Below are positions 7,724-15,611 of a stretch of 64,000 nt of DNA, piece after piece. The position numbers and the translations under genes were made by a program. Numbering within the stretch: position 1 is the first letter of the stretch; every line of letters begins with the position of its first letter. A model generated the notes under the pieces. The model saw only the letters and a list, made by a program, of their open reading frames with translations, was not told where the DNA came from and did no database searches. Where the stretch lies: the NCBI GenBank assembly GCA_963717725.1, contig CAVQWS010000015.1, positions 1 through 64,000 of the forward strand, written 5' to 3'. Source of the stretch: AC-32 sp963717725. Lineage in GTDB: Bacteria; Actinomycetota; Thermoleophilia; Gaiellales; Gaiellaceae.

Positions 7724-10480
7724 ATGGCGTCAGCAAGGCAGTTGGAGACCGTCGAAATCGCGGACGAGCAGCTCGCGAACACCGTTGTCGAGGACAGCGC
7801 CGGTCTCGGCGTGCGCCGGTTCTTCACCATCCCCGGCCGCGACCCGTTCGACGAGATCGAGTGGGAGACGCGCGACGCCCTGATCCCCGGCAAGGACGGC
7901 CCGGCCTTCGAGCAGAAGGACGTGGAATTTCCCAAGTTCTGGAGCCAGACGGCCACCAACATCGTCGCCCAGAAGTACTTCCGCGGCCGCATGTCCTCGC
8001 CCGAGCGCGAGACGAGTGTCCGGCAGATGATCGGCCGCGTCGTCGAGACGATCGGCGGCTGGGGCCGCGAGGGCAGCTACTTCGCCGACGAAGCCGAGGC
8101 CGAGACCTTCGAGGCCGAGCTGAAGGCGATCCTGGTCAACCAGTACGCCGCCTTCAACTCGCCGGTCTGGTTCAACGTCGGCTTCGAGGAGAAGCCGCAG
8201 TGCAGCGCCTGCTTCATCCTCTCGATCGACGACTCGATGGAGTCGATCCTCGACTGGATCCGCCGCGAGGGGATCATCTTCCGCGGCGGCTCGGGCTCCG
8301 GCGTCAACCTCTCGAGCCTGCGCTCCTCGAAGGAGCAGCTCTCCAAGGGCGGGTACGCCAGCGGCCCGGTCAGCTTCATGCGCGGCGCCGACGCGAGCGC
8401 CGGGACGATCAAGTCCGGCGGCAAGACGCGGCGCGCGGCCAAGATGGTCGTGCTCGACGTCGACCACCCGGACATCGAGCAGTTCATCTGGTGCAAGGCG
8501 CTCGAGGAGGAGAAGGCCCGTTCGCTCGAGTCGCTCGGCTACGACATGTCGCTCGACTCCGACAACTGGGCCTCGATCCAGTACCAGAACGCCAACAACT
8601 CGGTCCGCGTCACCGACTCCTTCATGGAGGCCGCCGCGGAGGACGCCGACTGGAACCTCGTCTCCCGCACCGACGGCGCCGTCGTCGACACGACCAAGGC
8701 GAAGGAGCTCCTGCGCCAGATCGCCGAGGCCTCGTGGAAGTCGGCCGACCCGGGCGTGCAGTACGACACGACGATCAACAAGTGGCACACGCTCCCGAAC
8801 ACGGGGCGCATCAACGCGTCCAACCCGTGCTCGGAGTACATGTCGATCGACGACTCCGCCTGCAACCTGGCCTCGCTGAACCTGCTCAAGTTCCGCCGCG
8901 AGGACGGTGAGCTCGACGTCGAGGCCTTCGAGCACGCAGTCGACGTCGTCTTCCTCGCGCAGGAGATCGCGGTCGGCTACTCGTCGTACCCGACGCCCGA
9001 GATCGACAAGAACGCAAAGGCCTACCGCCAGCTCGGCCTGGGCTACGCGAACCTCGGCGCGCTGCTGATGGCGCGCGGGCTCCCGTACGACTCGGACGAG
9101 GGCCGCGCCTACGCAGCCGCGATCACGGCGCTGATGACCGGCCGCGCCTACCGCAAGTCCGCGGAGATCGCCGGCCGCATGGGCCCGTTCGCCGGCTACC
9201 GGCCGAACGCCGGCGCGATGATCGGCGTGATGTCGATGCACCGCGCGGCGGTCGGCAACATCGAGAACTCGGACGTCGTTCCGAAGGACCTGCTCGGCGC
9301 AGCGCGCAAGGCCTGGGACGAGGCGCTGAACCTCGGCGAGGTGCACGGCTACCGCAACGCGCAGGCGACCGTGCTCGCGCCCACCGGGACGATCAGCTTC
9401 ATGATGGATTGCGACACGACCGGGGTCGAACCGGACTTCTCGCTCGTCAAGTCGAAGAAGCTCGTCGGCGGCGGCGAGATCACGATCCCGAACAAGACCG
9501 TGCCGATGGCGCTCGAGAAGCTCGGCTACGCGCCGCGCGAGGTCGAGGAGATCGTCGCGTTCGTGGACGAGCGCAACACCGTCGTCGGCGCGCCGAGCGT
9601 GAAGGCCGAGCACTACCCGGTCTTCGACTGCGCGATCGGCGACCGCGCGATCCACTACTCGGGCCACGTGAAGATGATGGGCGCCGTCCAGCCGTTCATC
9701 TCGGGCGCGATCTCGAAGACGGTCAACCTGCCCGAGTCGGTCACGGTGGACGAGGTCTCCGGGCTCCTGCTCGACGCCTGGAAGCTCGGCGTGAAGGCGA
9801 TCGCGATCTACCGCGACAACTGCAAGGTCGCCCAGCCGCTGTCGGGCCAGAAGGACGGCTCGCAGGTCGAGGCCGTCCCGCCGGTGCCGCTGACGAAGCG
9901 CCGCCGGCTGCCGGAAGACCGCACCGAGGTCGGCCGCAAGTTCCGCGTCGGCGACTACGAGGGCTACATCCACGTCGGCATGTACGACGACGGCCAGCCC
10001 GGCGACATCTTCGTGGACATCGCCAAGGACGGGACGACGATCGCCGGCCTGATGAACTCGCTGTGCATCGCCGTGTCCATGGGTCTGCAGTACGGCGTCC
10101 CGCCGGAGGTCTACGTCTCGAAGCTGACCCACATGCGCTTCGAGCCGAGCGGCCTGACGAACGACGCCGACATTCGCGTCGCCAAGTCGATCGTCGACTA
10201 CGTCTTCCGCTGGTTCGGCAAGAAGTTCCTGACGACCGAGCAGATGGAGGCCGCGGGGATCCTCTCCCCGGAGGTGAAGGCGCGGCTCGCATCGCAGTAC
10301 GCGGGCGAGTCAGCTTCTGCGGCGGCGGGCGAGGAGGCGGAAGCGCCGGCGCCAGGCCAGACGGCCCTGTTCAACGCGTGGGAAGACGCGGTCGAGTGCG
10401 CCAAGTGCGGCGGGCGGATGGTTCGAACCGGGTCTTGCTACACGTGCCGCGACTGCGGAACTAACACCGGCTGCAGCTAG
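7724..10480 (+). CDS. nrdJ: Adenosylcobalamin-dependent (class II) ribonucleoside-diphosphate reductase
   Basis: NrdJ reduces ribonucleotides to deoxyribonucleotides with a cobalamin-generated thiyl radical, so it needs no oxygen. The 918-residue protein shows a redox cysteine in KPQCSACF near residue 160, the active-site NPCSEYMSIDDSACNLASLNL region near residue 366 with the thiyl-radical cysteine, the LAPTGTISFMMDCDTTGVEPD segment near residue 550, and a C-terminal zinc ribbon (CAKCGG...CYTCRDCG) used by this subfamily. The start at 7724 follows GGAGGT by six bases; an in-frame ATG at 7703 and further upstream starts lack a ribosome binding site. No cobalamin riboswitch is visible in the 111 bases upstream. 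Confidence 0.97.
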   Translation: MASARQLETVEIADEQLANTVVEDSAGLGVRRFFTIPGRDPFDEIEWETRDALIPGKDGPAFEQKDVEFPKFWSQTATNIVAQKYFRGRMSSPERETSVRQMIGRVVETIGGWGREGSYFADEAEAETFEAELKAILVNQYAAFNSPVWFNVGFEEKPQCSACFILSIDDSMESILDWIRREGIIFRGGSGSGVNLSSLRSSKEQLSKGGYASGPVSFMRGADASAGTIKSGGKTRRAAKMVVLDVDHPDIEQFIWCKALEEEKARSLESLGYDMSLDSDNWASIQYQNANNSVRVTDSFMEAAAEDADWNLVSRTDGAVVDTTKAKELLRQIAEASWKSADPGVQYDTTINKWHTLPNTGRINASNPCSEYMSIDDSACNLASLNLLKFRREDGELDVEAFEHAVDVVFLAQEIAVGYSSYPTPEIDKNAKAYRQLGLGYANLGALLMARGLPYDSDEGRAYAAAITALMTGRAYRKSAEIAGRMGPFAGYRPNAGAMIGVMSMHRAAVGNIENSDVVPKDLLGAARKAWDEALNLGEVHGYRNAQATVLAPTGTISFMMDCDTTGVEPDFSLVKSKKLVGGGEITIPNKTVPMALEKLGYAPREVEEIVAFVDERNTVVGAPSVKAEHYPVFDCAIGDRAIHYSGHVKMMGAVQPFISGAISKTVNLPESVTVDEVSGLLLDAWKLGVKAIAIYRDNCKVAQPLSGQKDGSQVEAVPPVPLTKRRRLPEDRTEVGRKFRVGDYEGYIHVGMYDDGQPGDIFVDIAKDGTTIAGLMNSLCIAVSMGLQYGVPPEVYVSKLTHMRFEPSGLTNDADIRVAKSIVDYVFRWFGKKFLTTEQMEAAGILSPEVKARLASQYAGESASAAAGEEAEAPAPGQTALFNAWEDAVECAKCGGRMVRTGSCYTCRDCGTNTGCS

Positions 10481-10598
10481 CTAGCCGAGCTGTGCCGAAA
10501 TACGGAGATGGTCGGGCCATCGATTCGCCGTCGCTGCGGCCAGCCGGATCCGGCCGCCGGAAGATCCCCCGCCGCCGGCTGTGACGAATGAAGCTGGT

Positions 10599-10957
10599 CT
10601 AGCTCGCCGGGCCGAGGGTGACGTCGACGCACCATTGCTGCGCGTCGGTCGGATGACCGTTAAGTCGCGTGATGCCGAGCGCGCACGCCTGCGCGGTTCC
10701 TTGAGCGAATCGCGTCCGGAGCCGCCCGAGTGCCCGCACCTGCCAATGCAGCTCCGCTCCCGTGCACCGTGCTCGCGTGCGCCCCTCTGCGTACGCGGCC
10801 GCCCAGCGCGGTGGAGCTCGCGACGTCGAGAAGACGACCGTGACCATCTTTCGCACCTCGCGCTGGGTCGCTTCTTCTTCCGCCAGGGGGTTCCGCAGGC
10901 CAGGCAGAAACGGGCGGCAGCGGGATTCTGCTGTCCACAGCTCGGGCAGATCGTCAC
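10599..10957 (-). pseudogene. Decayed zinc-ribbon/adenylate cyclase remnant
   Basis: Read on the minus strand, a GTG at 10957 opens a zinc ribbon (ICPSCGQQNPAAARFCLACG) like that at the start of the cyclase/AAA regulators. The next expected motif appears only in pieces: RKMVTVVFS in a second frame and DVASSTALGGRV in a third, together equivalent to RKVVTVLFCDVxGSTALGE. Beyond that point the sequence no longer resembles a cyclase. At least two frameshifts and loss of the rest of the domain make this a relic. The 10481-11108 interval holds nothing else that I can support except the hairpin at 11065. Confidence 0.7.
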
Positions 10958-11064
10958 GTCTTGCTCCCAGTACGAAGGCGCTCTAGAAGGTATCTCTCTC
11001 ACTACCCACGAGACGCGCGGCGGCCGGTTAGTCCTTCCAACCGGATCGGACCGCGGTGAGCGAT

Positions 11065-11099
11065 GTGGGGTCGGGCCGGACTCGCCGGCCCGACCCCAC
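11065..11099 (-). terminator. Strong hairpin downstream of the TAP-type hydrolase
   Basis: A perfect 15-bp inverted repeat (GTGGGGTCGGGCCGG with a 5-base loop) lies ten bases after the stop codon of the hydrolase gene. There is no clear U-tract, as is common for high-GC actinobacterial terminators. It probably ends the haloperoxidase-hydrolase transcript. Confidence 0.6.
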
Positions 11100-11108
11100 G
11101 GACGACAT

Positions 11109-12668
11109 CTACGGGCCCGTAAACGGCACGTGATCCTGCTCGCACACTTTCCCGACAGGAGGCAGCGTCAGGTCGACCAGGTAACGCGTCTGCACGGCGT
11201 CGGCGCATTGCGAGATGAACAGCGACGTGTGTCCCCAGCCGTGCACCGTCAGCAGGCGCGAGTTCGGCAGGAGATTCGACGCGATCACGGCTCCCTGATA
11301 GCGAGTAGCAGGATCGAACTGGTTGCCGATGACGAGCACCGGGTTGCTCGTGTTGTGGTTGAACGGCCCGGTGAAGCGGTCGGAATCGCCGTTCGGCCAC
11401 GCGGCGCAGATCGACGACACCCAGGTCCAGATCCGCCCGAAGGTGCCGTACTGCGCGTCCGCGGCTGCGCCCGCAGTCGACCAGGCCGCATATGTGTGCG
11501 GGTTGTCCGAGTCCGCGCAGGCCACGCCCCCGAGGCTCTCGGGGAAGTTGTAGTAGCGCGGGAAACCCCGCTTGGTGATGTACGTGTTCGCCGGGTGCCA
11601 GAAGCGGTGCAAGCGGACGCCGAGGGTCGCTGCGCTCGCCTGTGCCTCGATCTCGGCGAGCGCCTGGGCGAAGTCCTCCCACCCTGACGAGTCGTACATG
11701 GCGCCGAGCGTGATGCCGACCAGAGTCGAGTAGTTGAGCTCGGCCGTCGAGCCGTCCGGGAACACCACCTGAACGGGATGGGCCTTGAGCGCTTCCCCGA
11801 GCGCGGTGAATCGCGCCTCGCTGTCGGGGGCGAAGGCGCAGTTCGACCCGCCGGCGTCGCACAGGCGGAAGAACTCGTCCAGCGTCGCCTGCGCACCCTG
11901 GTCGCTGTGCAAGCGCGTCGAGAACGGCACCGTCGAGCCGTCGCCGCTTCCGGTCGTCCAGGCGATCGGGTCGAGGACGCCGTCGATGATCATCGTGCGG
12001 ATGCTGTTCGGGAACATGTTCGCGTACGTCTGCCCGAGGAACGTCCCGTATGACACGCCCGCGTAGTTGAGCTTCGCGTCGCCGACCGCCTGGCGAAGCA
12101 CGTCGAGGTCGCGCGCGACATTGGCGGTCGACATGTGATCGGCGATGCGGCCGCCGCGCTCCGCGCAAGCCGAGTCGATGTAGAGGTCCGCGTCCATCCA
12201 CAGCTGCTCTTCAGCGGGGTTGCTCGGGAACGCGATTGGCAGGAAGAGCGGCGCCCACTGCCGCTCGTTGCCGAAGCAGCGGAGCGCGGTGCTCCGGGCG
12301 ATCCCTCGGGGGTCGAACCCGACGAGGTCGAACCTCGCACGCACCTCGTCCGTGTAGAGGAACGGGCCTGCGCCGAGCACGTAGTCGACTCCCGATCCGC
12401 CCGGCCCACCCGGATTGAGGAGCAGCGAGCCGATTCGGTGAACCGGATCCGTCGCCTGGAGTCGAATGACCGCCAAAGAGATCGTGGCGCCGTTCGGGCT
12501 GTCGTAGTCGAGCGGCACCTGGACGGTCCCGCACTGGAAGGGCCCTAGCTTCGCGTAGCACTTGCTCCAACCGATCGTTGCCGAGCCGCCGGTCGCCTTG
12601 CCGACCACTGCCCCTGCGCAGACGCACACGAGCGCCGCGCACACAACAGCTGCGCCAAGTTTCTTCAT
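11109..12668 (-). CDS. Secreted alpha/beta hydrolase, tripeptidyl-aminopeptidase (TAP) family
   Basis: The 519-residue protein begins with a Sec signal peptide (KKLGAAVVCAALVCVCAGAVV). The mature part has the S33/TAP fold: oxyanion-hole region LLLNPGGPGGSG near residue 88, the nucleophile elbow AGVSYGTFLG near residue 206, an aspartate in VIGNQFDPAT near residue 449, the histidine in HGWGHTS near residue 476, and the C-terminal TAP-like region. Such enzymes are extracellular exo-peptidases or related hydrolases of actinobacteria (SlpD/SlpE type). I chose the ATG at 12668 because AAGGGGAAGG lies just upstream; an in-frame TTG at 12686 is less likely. It follows the haloperoxidase gene on the same strand, separated by a 14-bp-stem hairpin. 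Confidence 0.88.
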   Translation of the reverse strand: MKKLGAAVVCAALVCVCAGAVVGKATGGSATIGWSKCYAKLGPFQCGTVQVPLDYDSPNGATISLAVIRLQATDPVHRIGSLLLNPGGPGGSGVDYVLGAGPFLYTDEVRARFDLVGFDPRGIARSTALRCFGNERQWAPLFLPIAFPSNPAEEQLWMDADLYIDSACAERGGRIADHMSTANVARDLDVLRQAVGDAKLNYAGVSYGTFLGQTYANMFPNSIRTMIIDGVLDPIAWTTGSGDGSTVPFSTRLHSDQGAQATLDEFFRLCDAGGSNCAFAPDSEARFTALGEALKAHPVQVVFPDGSTAELNYSTLVGITLGAMYDSSGWEDFAQALAEIEAQASAATLGVRLHRFWHPANTYITKRGFPRYYNFPESLGGVACADSDNPHTYAAWSTAGAAADAQYGTFGRIWTWVSSICAAWPNGDSDRFTGPFNHNTSNPVLVIGNQFDPATRYQGAVIASNLLPNSRLLTVHGWGHTSLFISQCADAVQTRYLVDLTLPPVGKVCEQDHVPFTGP

Positions 12669-12700
12669 GCTGCCTTCCCCTTTCAAGACCCCGGGCCTGC

Positions 12701-12732
12701 CGAGGGTGGCCGCCGGGCGGCGGCCACCCTCG
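12701..12732 (-). terminator. Hairpin between haloperoxidase and hydrolase genes
   Basis: A perfect 14-bp stem (CGAGGGTGGCCGCC) with a four-base loop begins six bases after the haloperoxidase stop. It may terminate that transcript or attenuate read-through into the hydrolase gene. Confidence 0.6.
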
Positions 12733-12737
12733 CTGGA

Positions 12738-14042
12738 TCAGTGGTTGCCCACCGGCTGGAAGTAGTTCTCCGCCATGTAGCGGGCCACGTTCTCGCCGAG
12801 TCCCACTGCCTGGACGTCGGCGGTGCGGTAGTGCAGACCCGCCCAGATGCGCGCCTCGACGATCTCCGCGAGGGCCTGCGAGAAGTGGTCGAAGGGTCGT
12901 GTCTCCCCGCCGAAGCGGCTACTCGTCACGCCGAAGTGGACGTTGTCGCCGAAGAACGTCGTCAGCACGCGCAAGGCCGGAGTATCGAGACCAAGGTGCC
13001 CTGACGGGTGCTCCGGGTACGGCGCTGTCAGCAGTGCCGTCCAGCCCAGATCGATGTCGGTGTTCGGATTGCCGTCGTCGCGCGTGATCGCGTTCCACGG
13101 CCGCCAGAAGTCGTAGTAGTACTTGTCGTTCCAGACGTTGATCGCCGCGTCGGCGGCGGCGAGGTTCATCATCGCCAGCAGCCGGGCGCTGTCGGCCATG
13201 TCGAGCGAGTGGCTCGGGCTCTCGACGAGATCGTCGGCGACGTCGTTCCAGAGCAGCGCCGGCCCGCCGTTGCTCTGCCAGAACAGTGCGTTGTGCGTCT
13301 GGTCGGGCAACCGGGTCGGGCTGTTCAAGGCGCCGATCGCCTTGACCTCGTTGTAGTCCTTCACCCACGCGTCGCTGCTGAGCGCGTTCGGCCCCGCGGT
13401 GCGGAACTGCGAGGAGTTCTTCAGCAGGAACGGGCGCACTCCGCCGACCCACGGCGTCGGGTCGAGCGCCGGGGGCATGGTGACCGGATCGAGCAGCGGC
13501 CACCAGTGCCCCACGCGGGTGTCCGGGTGCCACTGCGAGACCCCATAGCGCCCGTCGTTCTGGCGCGCGGCGATCAGGGCGTCGGCCGCCGCGTTCCCGG
13601 CGACGATGCCCTGTCTCTTGAACGGGCTCTCGGGTACGGCCAGCAGCGAGGCATCGCGTTCCGCCGCGAGCATCGCCAGCAAGCTCGCCCGGTTCGGGAA
13701 CGCGATCGTCACTGGTACGCCGGAGACGATGCTCGAAAGGACGCGGTACGCGGCGGTCGCGGCCGCCGCCTCCTTCGAGGCGTTCGCGCCGACACGCCGG
13801 TTCAGGAGATAGGGCCGGTAGTGCTTCGGCTCAGTCGCGTTGACCGCGTCGTAGACGGCGCCCTGGGTCATCCCCATGTGGATCTGCAGCGCCGGCGGCG
13901 CGCCTCCCGCCGGGCCCGGGAACGCGACGAGCGTGTTCATCGCGATCCGGTTCCAGTGTGTTACTTCGTTCGCCTGTGCTGCTGCTGGAGCTGCCAGCAA
14001 CGCACCAGCCGCGGCGAACACTGCCCACCAAGTGCTTCGCAT
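12738..14042 (-). CDS. Secreted vanadium-dependent haloperoxidase family protein
   Basis: The 434-residue protein has a signal peptide (residues 1-24, ending AAQANE) and a C-terminal PAP2/haloperoxidase domain. The vanadate-binding residues of the family can be matched: Lys and Arg in DKYYYDFWRPWNAI near residue 305, PSGH near residue 346 and the Arg/His pair in ARIWAGLHYRTAD near residue 395. Such enzymes oxidise halides with peroxide to make hypohalous acid; some members act as phosphatases, and halide preference cannot be read from sequence. It is first in a minus-strand pair with the TAP-type hydrolase. Confidence 0.88.
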   Translation of the reverse strand: MRSTWWAVFAAAGALLAAPAAAQANEVTHWNRIAMNTLVAFPGPAGGAPPALQIHMGMTQGAVYDAVNATEPKHYRPYLLNRRVGANASKEAAAATAAYRVLSSIVSGVPVTIAFPNRASLLAMLAAERDASLLAVPESPFKRQGIVAGNAAADALIAARQNDGRYGVSQWHPDTRVGHWWPLLDPVTMPPALDPTPWVGGVRPFLLKNSSQFRTAGPNALSSDAWVKDYNEVKAIGALNSPTRLPDQTHNALFWQSNGGPALLWNDVADDLVESPSHSLDMADSARLLAMMNLAAADAAINVWNDKYYYDFWRPWNAITRDDGNPNTDIDLGWTALLTAPYPEHPSGHLGLDTPALRVLTTFFGDNVHFGVTSSRFGGETRPFDHFSQALAEIVEARIWAGLHYRTADVQAVGLGENVARYMAENYFQPVGNH

Positions 14043-14157
14043 GAAAGCTCTCCCCTCGTAGCTGCGTCACCCGGTCCAAGGGCGAGTGACGAGAGTGCAA
14101 TCGAGTGCAATCGAGCGCAAACGAGTATCCGCCCGGCCCGAGTTAGAGTCAACCCGA

Positions 14158-14706
14158 TTAGCTCGCCAGGAGTACCGCGCTCCACGCCGCGACTTGCAGC
14201 ACGAGGAGCAGCACAGCCGCATTGAATGCACGAGAACGCTCTTCAAGCGTTCGATAGTTGAGACGACGAGCCGGGATCATGAGGGCGACGATCGCGTCGA
14301 GAATCGCTGGCTCAGAGTCGCCGCTCGTGGCGTTCCCTAGTTCATCTGCGCGGGGGGTCACCTTCCAACGACGGGCGGCACCACGCCCGAAGCGGCGGCC
14401 CGGATTTCTCGGGTCATCCGGCATCGGGCCACGATCGCGTACCGGCGAAAGCACCAGCATGCACGCCAAGAGGCCGAGCGCCAGCAAGACGAGCGCGATC
14501 GCCTTGAGCCAACCGGGCGAATCCAAGGTGAGAGCCCTCGCCCCGAAGAGGGAGGCAGTGATCCCCATGGCCGACAGGATGATGCTCGCGCGCGACCGCA
14601 GCTCGCTCAGGACAGTCGACTGGCGCTGGAGAGCGCGCAGTGTGTGGTCATAGCGAATGCGCGCTCCGATGACGGCGACGTCTTCGTCTGCCGGCGATTG
14701 CTCCAC
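14158..14706 (-). CDS. Hypothetical membrane protein with paired-helix architecture
   Basis: I do not recognise this 182-residue protein by name. It has an N-terminal helical region (TLRALQRQSTVLSELRSRA), a hydrophobic pair at about residues 40-85 (ASIILSAMGITASLFG and LKAIALVLLALGLLACMLVLS), a soluble linker rich in Pro, Arg and Gly, and a C-terminal segment with an LNYRTLEERSRAF motif followed by one more membrane helix. The general layout resembles SLATT or two-TM effector-type membrane proteins, but I see no decisive motif. The GTG at 14706 is chosen because it starts before the first helix and leaves a 40-base divergent promoter region with the cyclotransferase gene. Confidence 0.6.
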   Translation of the reverse strand: MEQSPADEDVAVIGARIRYDHTLRALQRQSTVLSELRSRASIILSAMGITASLFGARALTLDSPGWLKAIALVLLALGLLACMLVLSPVRDRGPMPDDPRNPGRRFGRGAARRWKVTPRADELGNATSGDSEPAILDAIVALMIPARRLNYRTLEERSRAFNAAVLLLVLQVAAWSAVLLAS

Positions 14707-14746
14707 GGCGCGACAATACGAGGAGTCGACTGCGAAGGAAAGGGAC

Positions 14747-15217
14747 GTGATCGGCGTGGCGCTGTACTTCGCGTATGGGAGCAACATGGCGACCGAAGTC
14801 ATGGCATCGAAGTGCTCCGAGGCCTCCGTCCTGGGGCCTGCGCGTCTGGCCGGCTACCGCCTCGCGTTCAGCCGGAGATCGATACGCACAGGGACGGGCG
14901 TAGCGAACGTGGTGAGCGACTCCGGCTCCTCGGTGTGGGGCGTTCTCTACGAGGTGAGCGATCGATGCCTCGCGAGCCTCGACCGCAAGGAGGGCTATCC
15001 CTGGGCTTACGACCGAAGAGCTGTTGAGGTCACACTCGAATCGGGCGAACCCCTTCGCGCGCTCACGTACGTCGTCGACGAGCCTGAGCCAGACGAGGTG
15101 GAGCCCTCGAGCGACTACGCCAACGGCCTCGTCGCAGCCGCCAACGAGCAGAGGTTGCCTGCCGCCTACGTCGAGTCGCTGCGAGCGCTCGTTCCCAGAC
15201 AGCCCAGGCAATCCTGA
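14747..15217 (+). CDS. Gamma-glutamylcyclotransferase/AIG2-like protein
   Basis: This protein of about 156 residues has the GGCT fold signature ALYFAYGSNM at its N-terminus, the substrate loop LAGYRLAF, and the expected catalytic glutamate region SLDRKEGYP near residue 83. Family members cleave gamma-glutamyl groups to give pyroglutamate; which gamma-glutamyl compound is used here is unknown. The GTG at 14747 follows AAGGA; a second GTG nine bases later is equally compatible with the domain. The gene is divergent from the hypothetical membrane protein. Confidence 0.82.
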   Translation: MIGVALYFAYGSNMATEVMASKCSEASVLGPARLAGYRLAFSRRSIRTGTGVANVVSDSGSSVWGVLYEVSDRCLASLDRKEGYPWAYDRRAVEVTLESGEPLRALTYVVDEPEPDEVEPSSDYANGLVAAANEQRLPAAYVESLRALVPRQPRQS

Positions 15218-15241
15218 CTTCGGCAGTCGTATCCTTGCCGC

Positions 15242-15484
15242 ATGGGCGCCGCCCTTGGCTGGGGAGTGGTCGCCGCCTCGTCGCTCGTGCTCGGGATGCT
15301 GCTCGGCCTGGCGCGGTCGTGGCCGGCGCCGCTGATCGGGCTCGTGCTCGCGTTCGGTGCCGGCGCGCTCGTCAGTGCGGTCAGCTTCGAGCTCTTCGAG
15401 GAGGCCGTGAGCAGGATCACCGCTTTGACGTCGTCTGCGAGAAGACGCTGCGATGAACACGCCACCGTCGCACTAGGCAGATAG
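15242..15484 (+). pseudogene. N-terminal fragment of a ZIP-family transporter gene
   Basis: The first 168 bases (15242-15409) are nearly identical to the first 168 bases of the intact ZIP gene at 20559, with about nine differences by eye. They encode the first two membrane helices and stop at FELFEEAV. After that the sequence is unrelated and reads on for about 24 residues before a stop. A matching C-terminal fragment lies at 22056-22184. It could be a truncated duplicate or the left half of a disrupted second copy. The rest of the 15410-15611 interval shows no other feature except the prpE ribosome binding site. Confidence 0.75.
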
Positions 15485-15611
15485 GCATCAAGGCCGCGGC
15501 TCGCTCGCCCACGTTGCTGATCTCATGTTGGAACGGCACGCATTGACCCGCCGCGTTGCCGCCGCTAGCTTCGATGTGTCCGAATCGTTCGCCAGCGAAG
15601 AGGAGGTCTCG

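Noticed and set aside
7730..10132. An 800-codon minus-strand frame opposite nrdJ
   Set aside because: Composition (Asp/Arg/Val/Leu-rich) is typical of antisense shadow of GC-rich genes, and nrdJ on the + strand is unambiguous.
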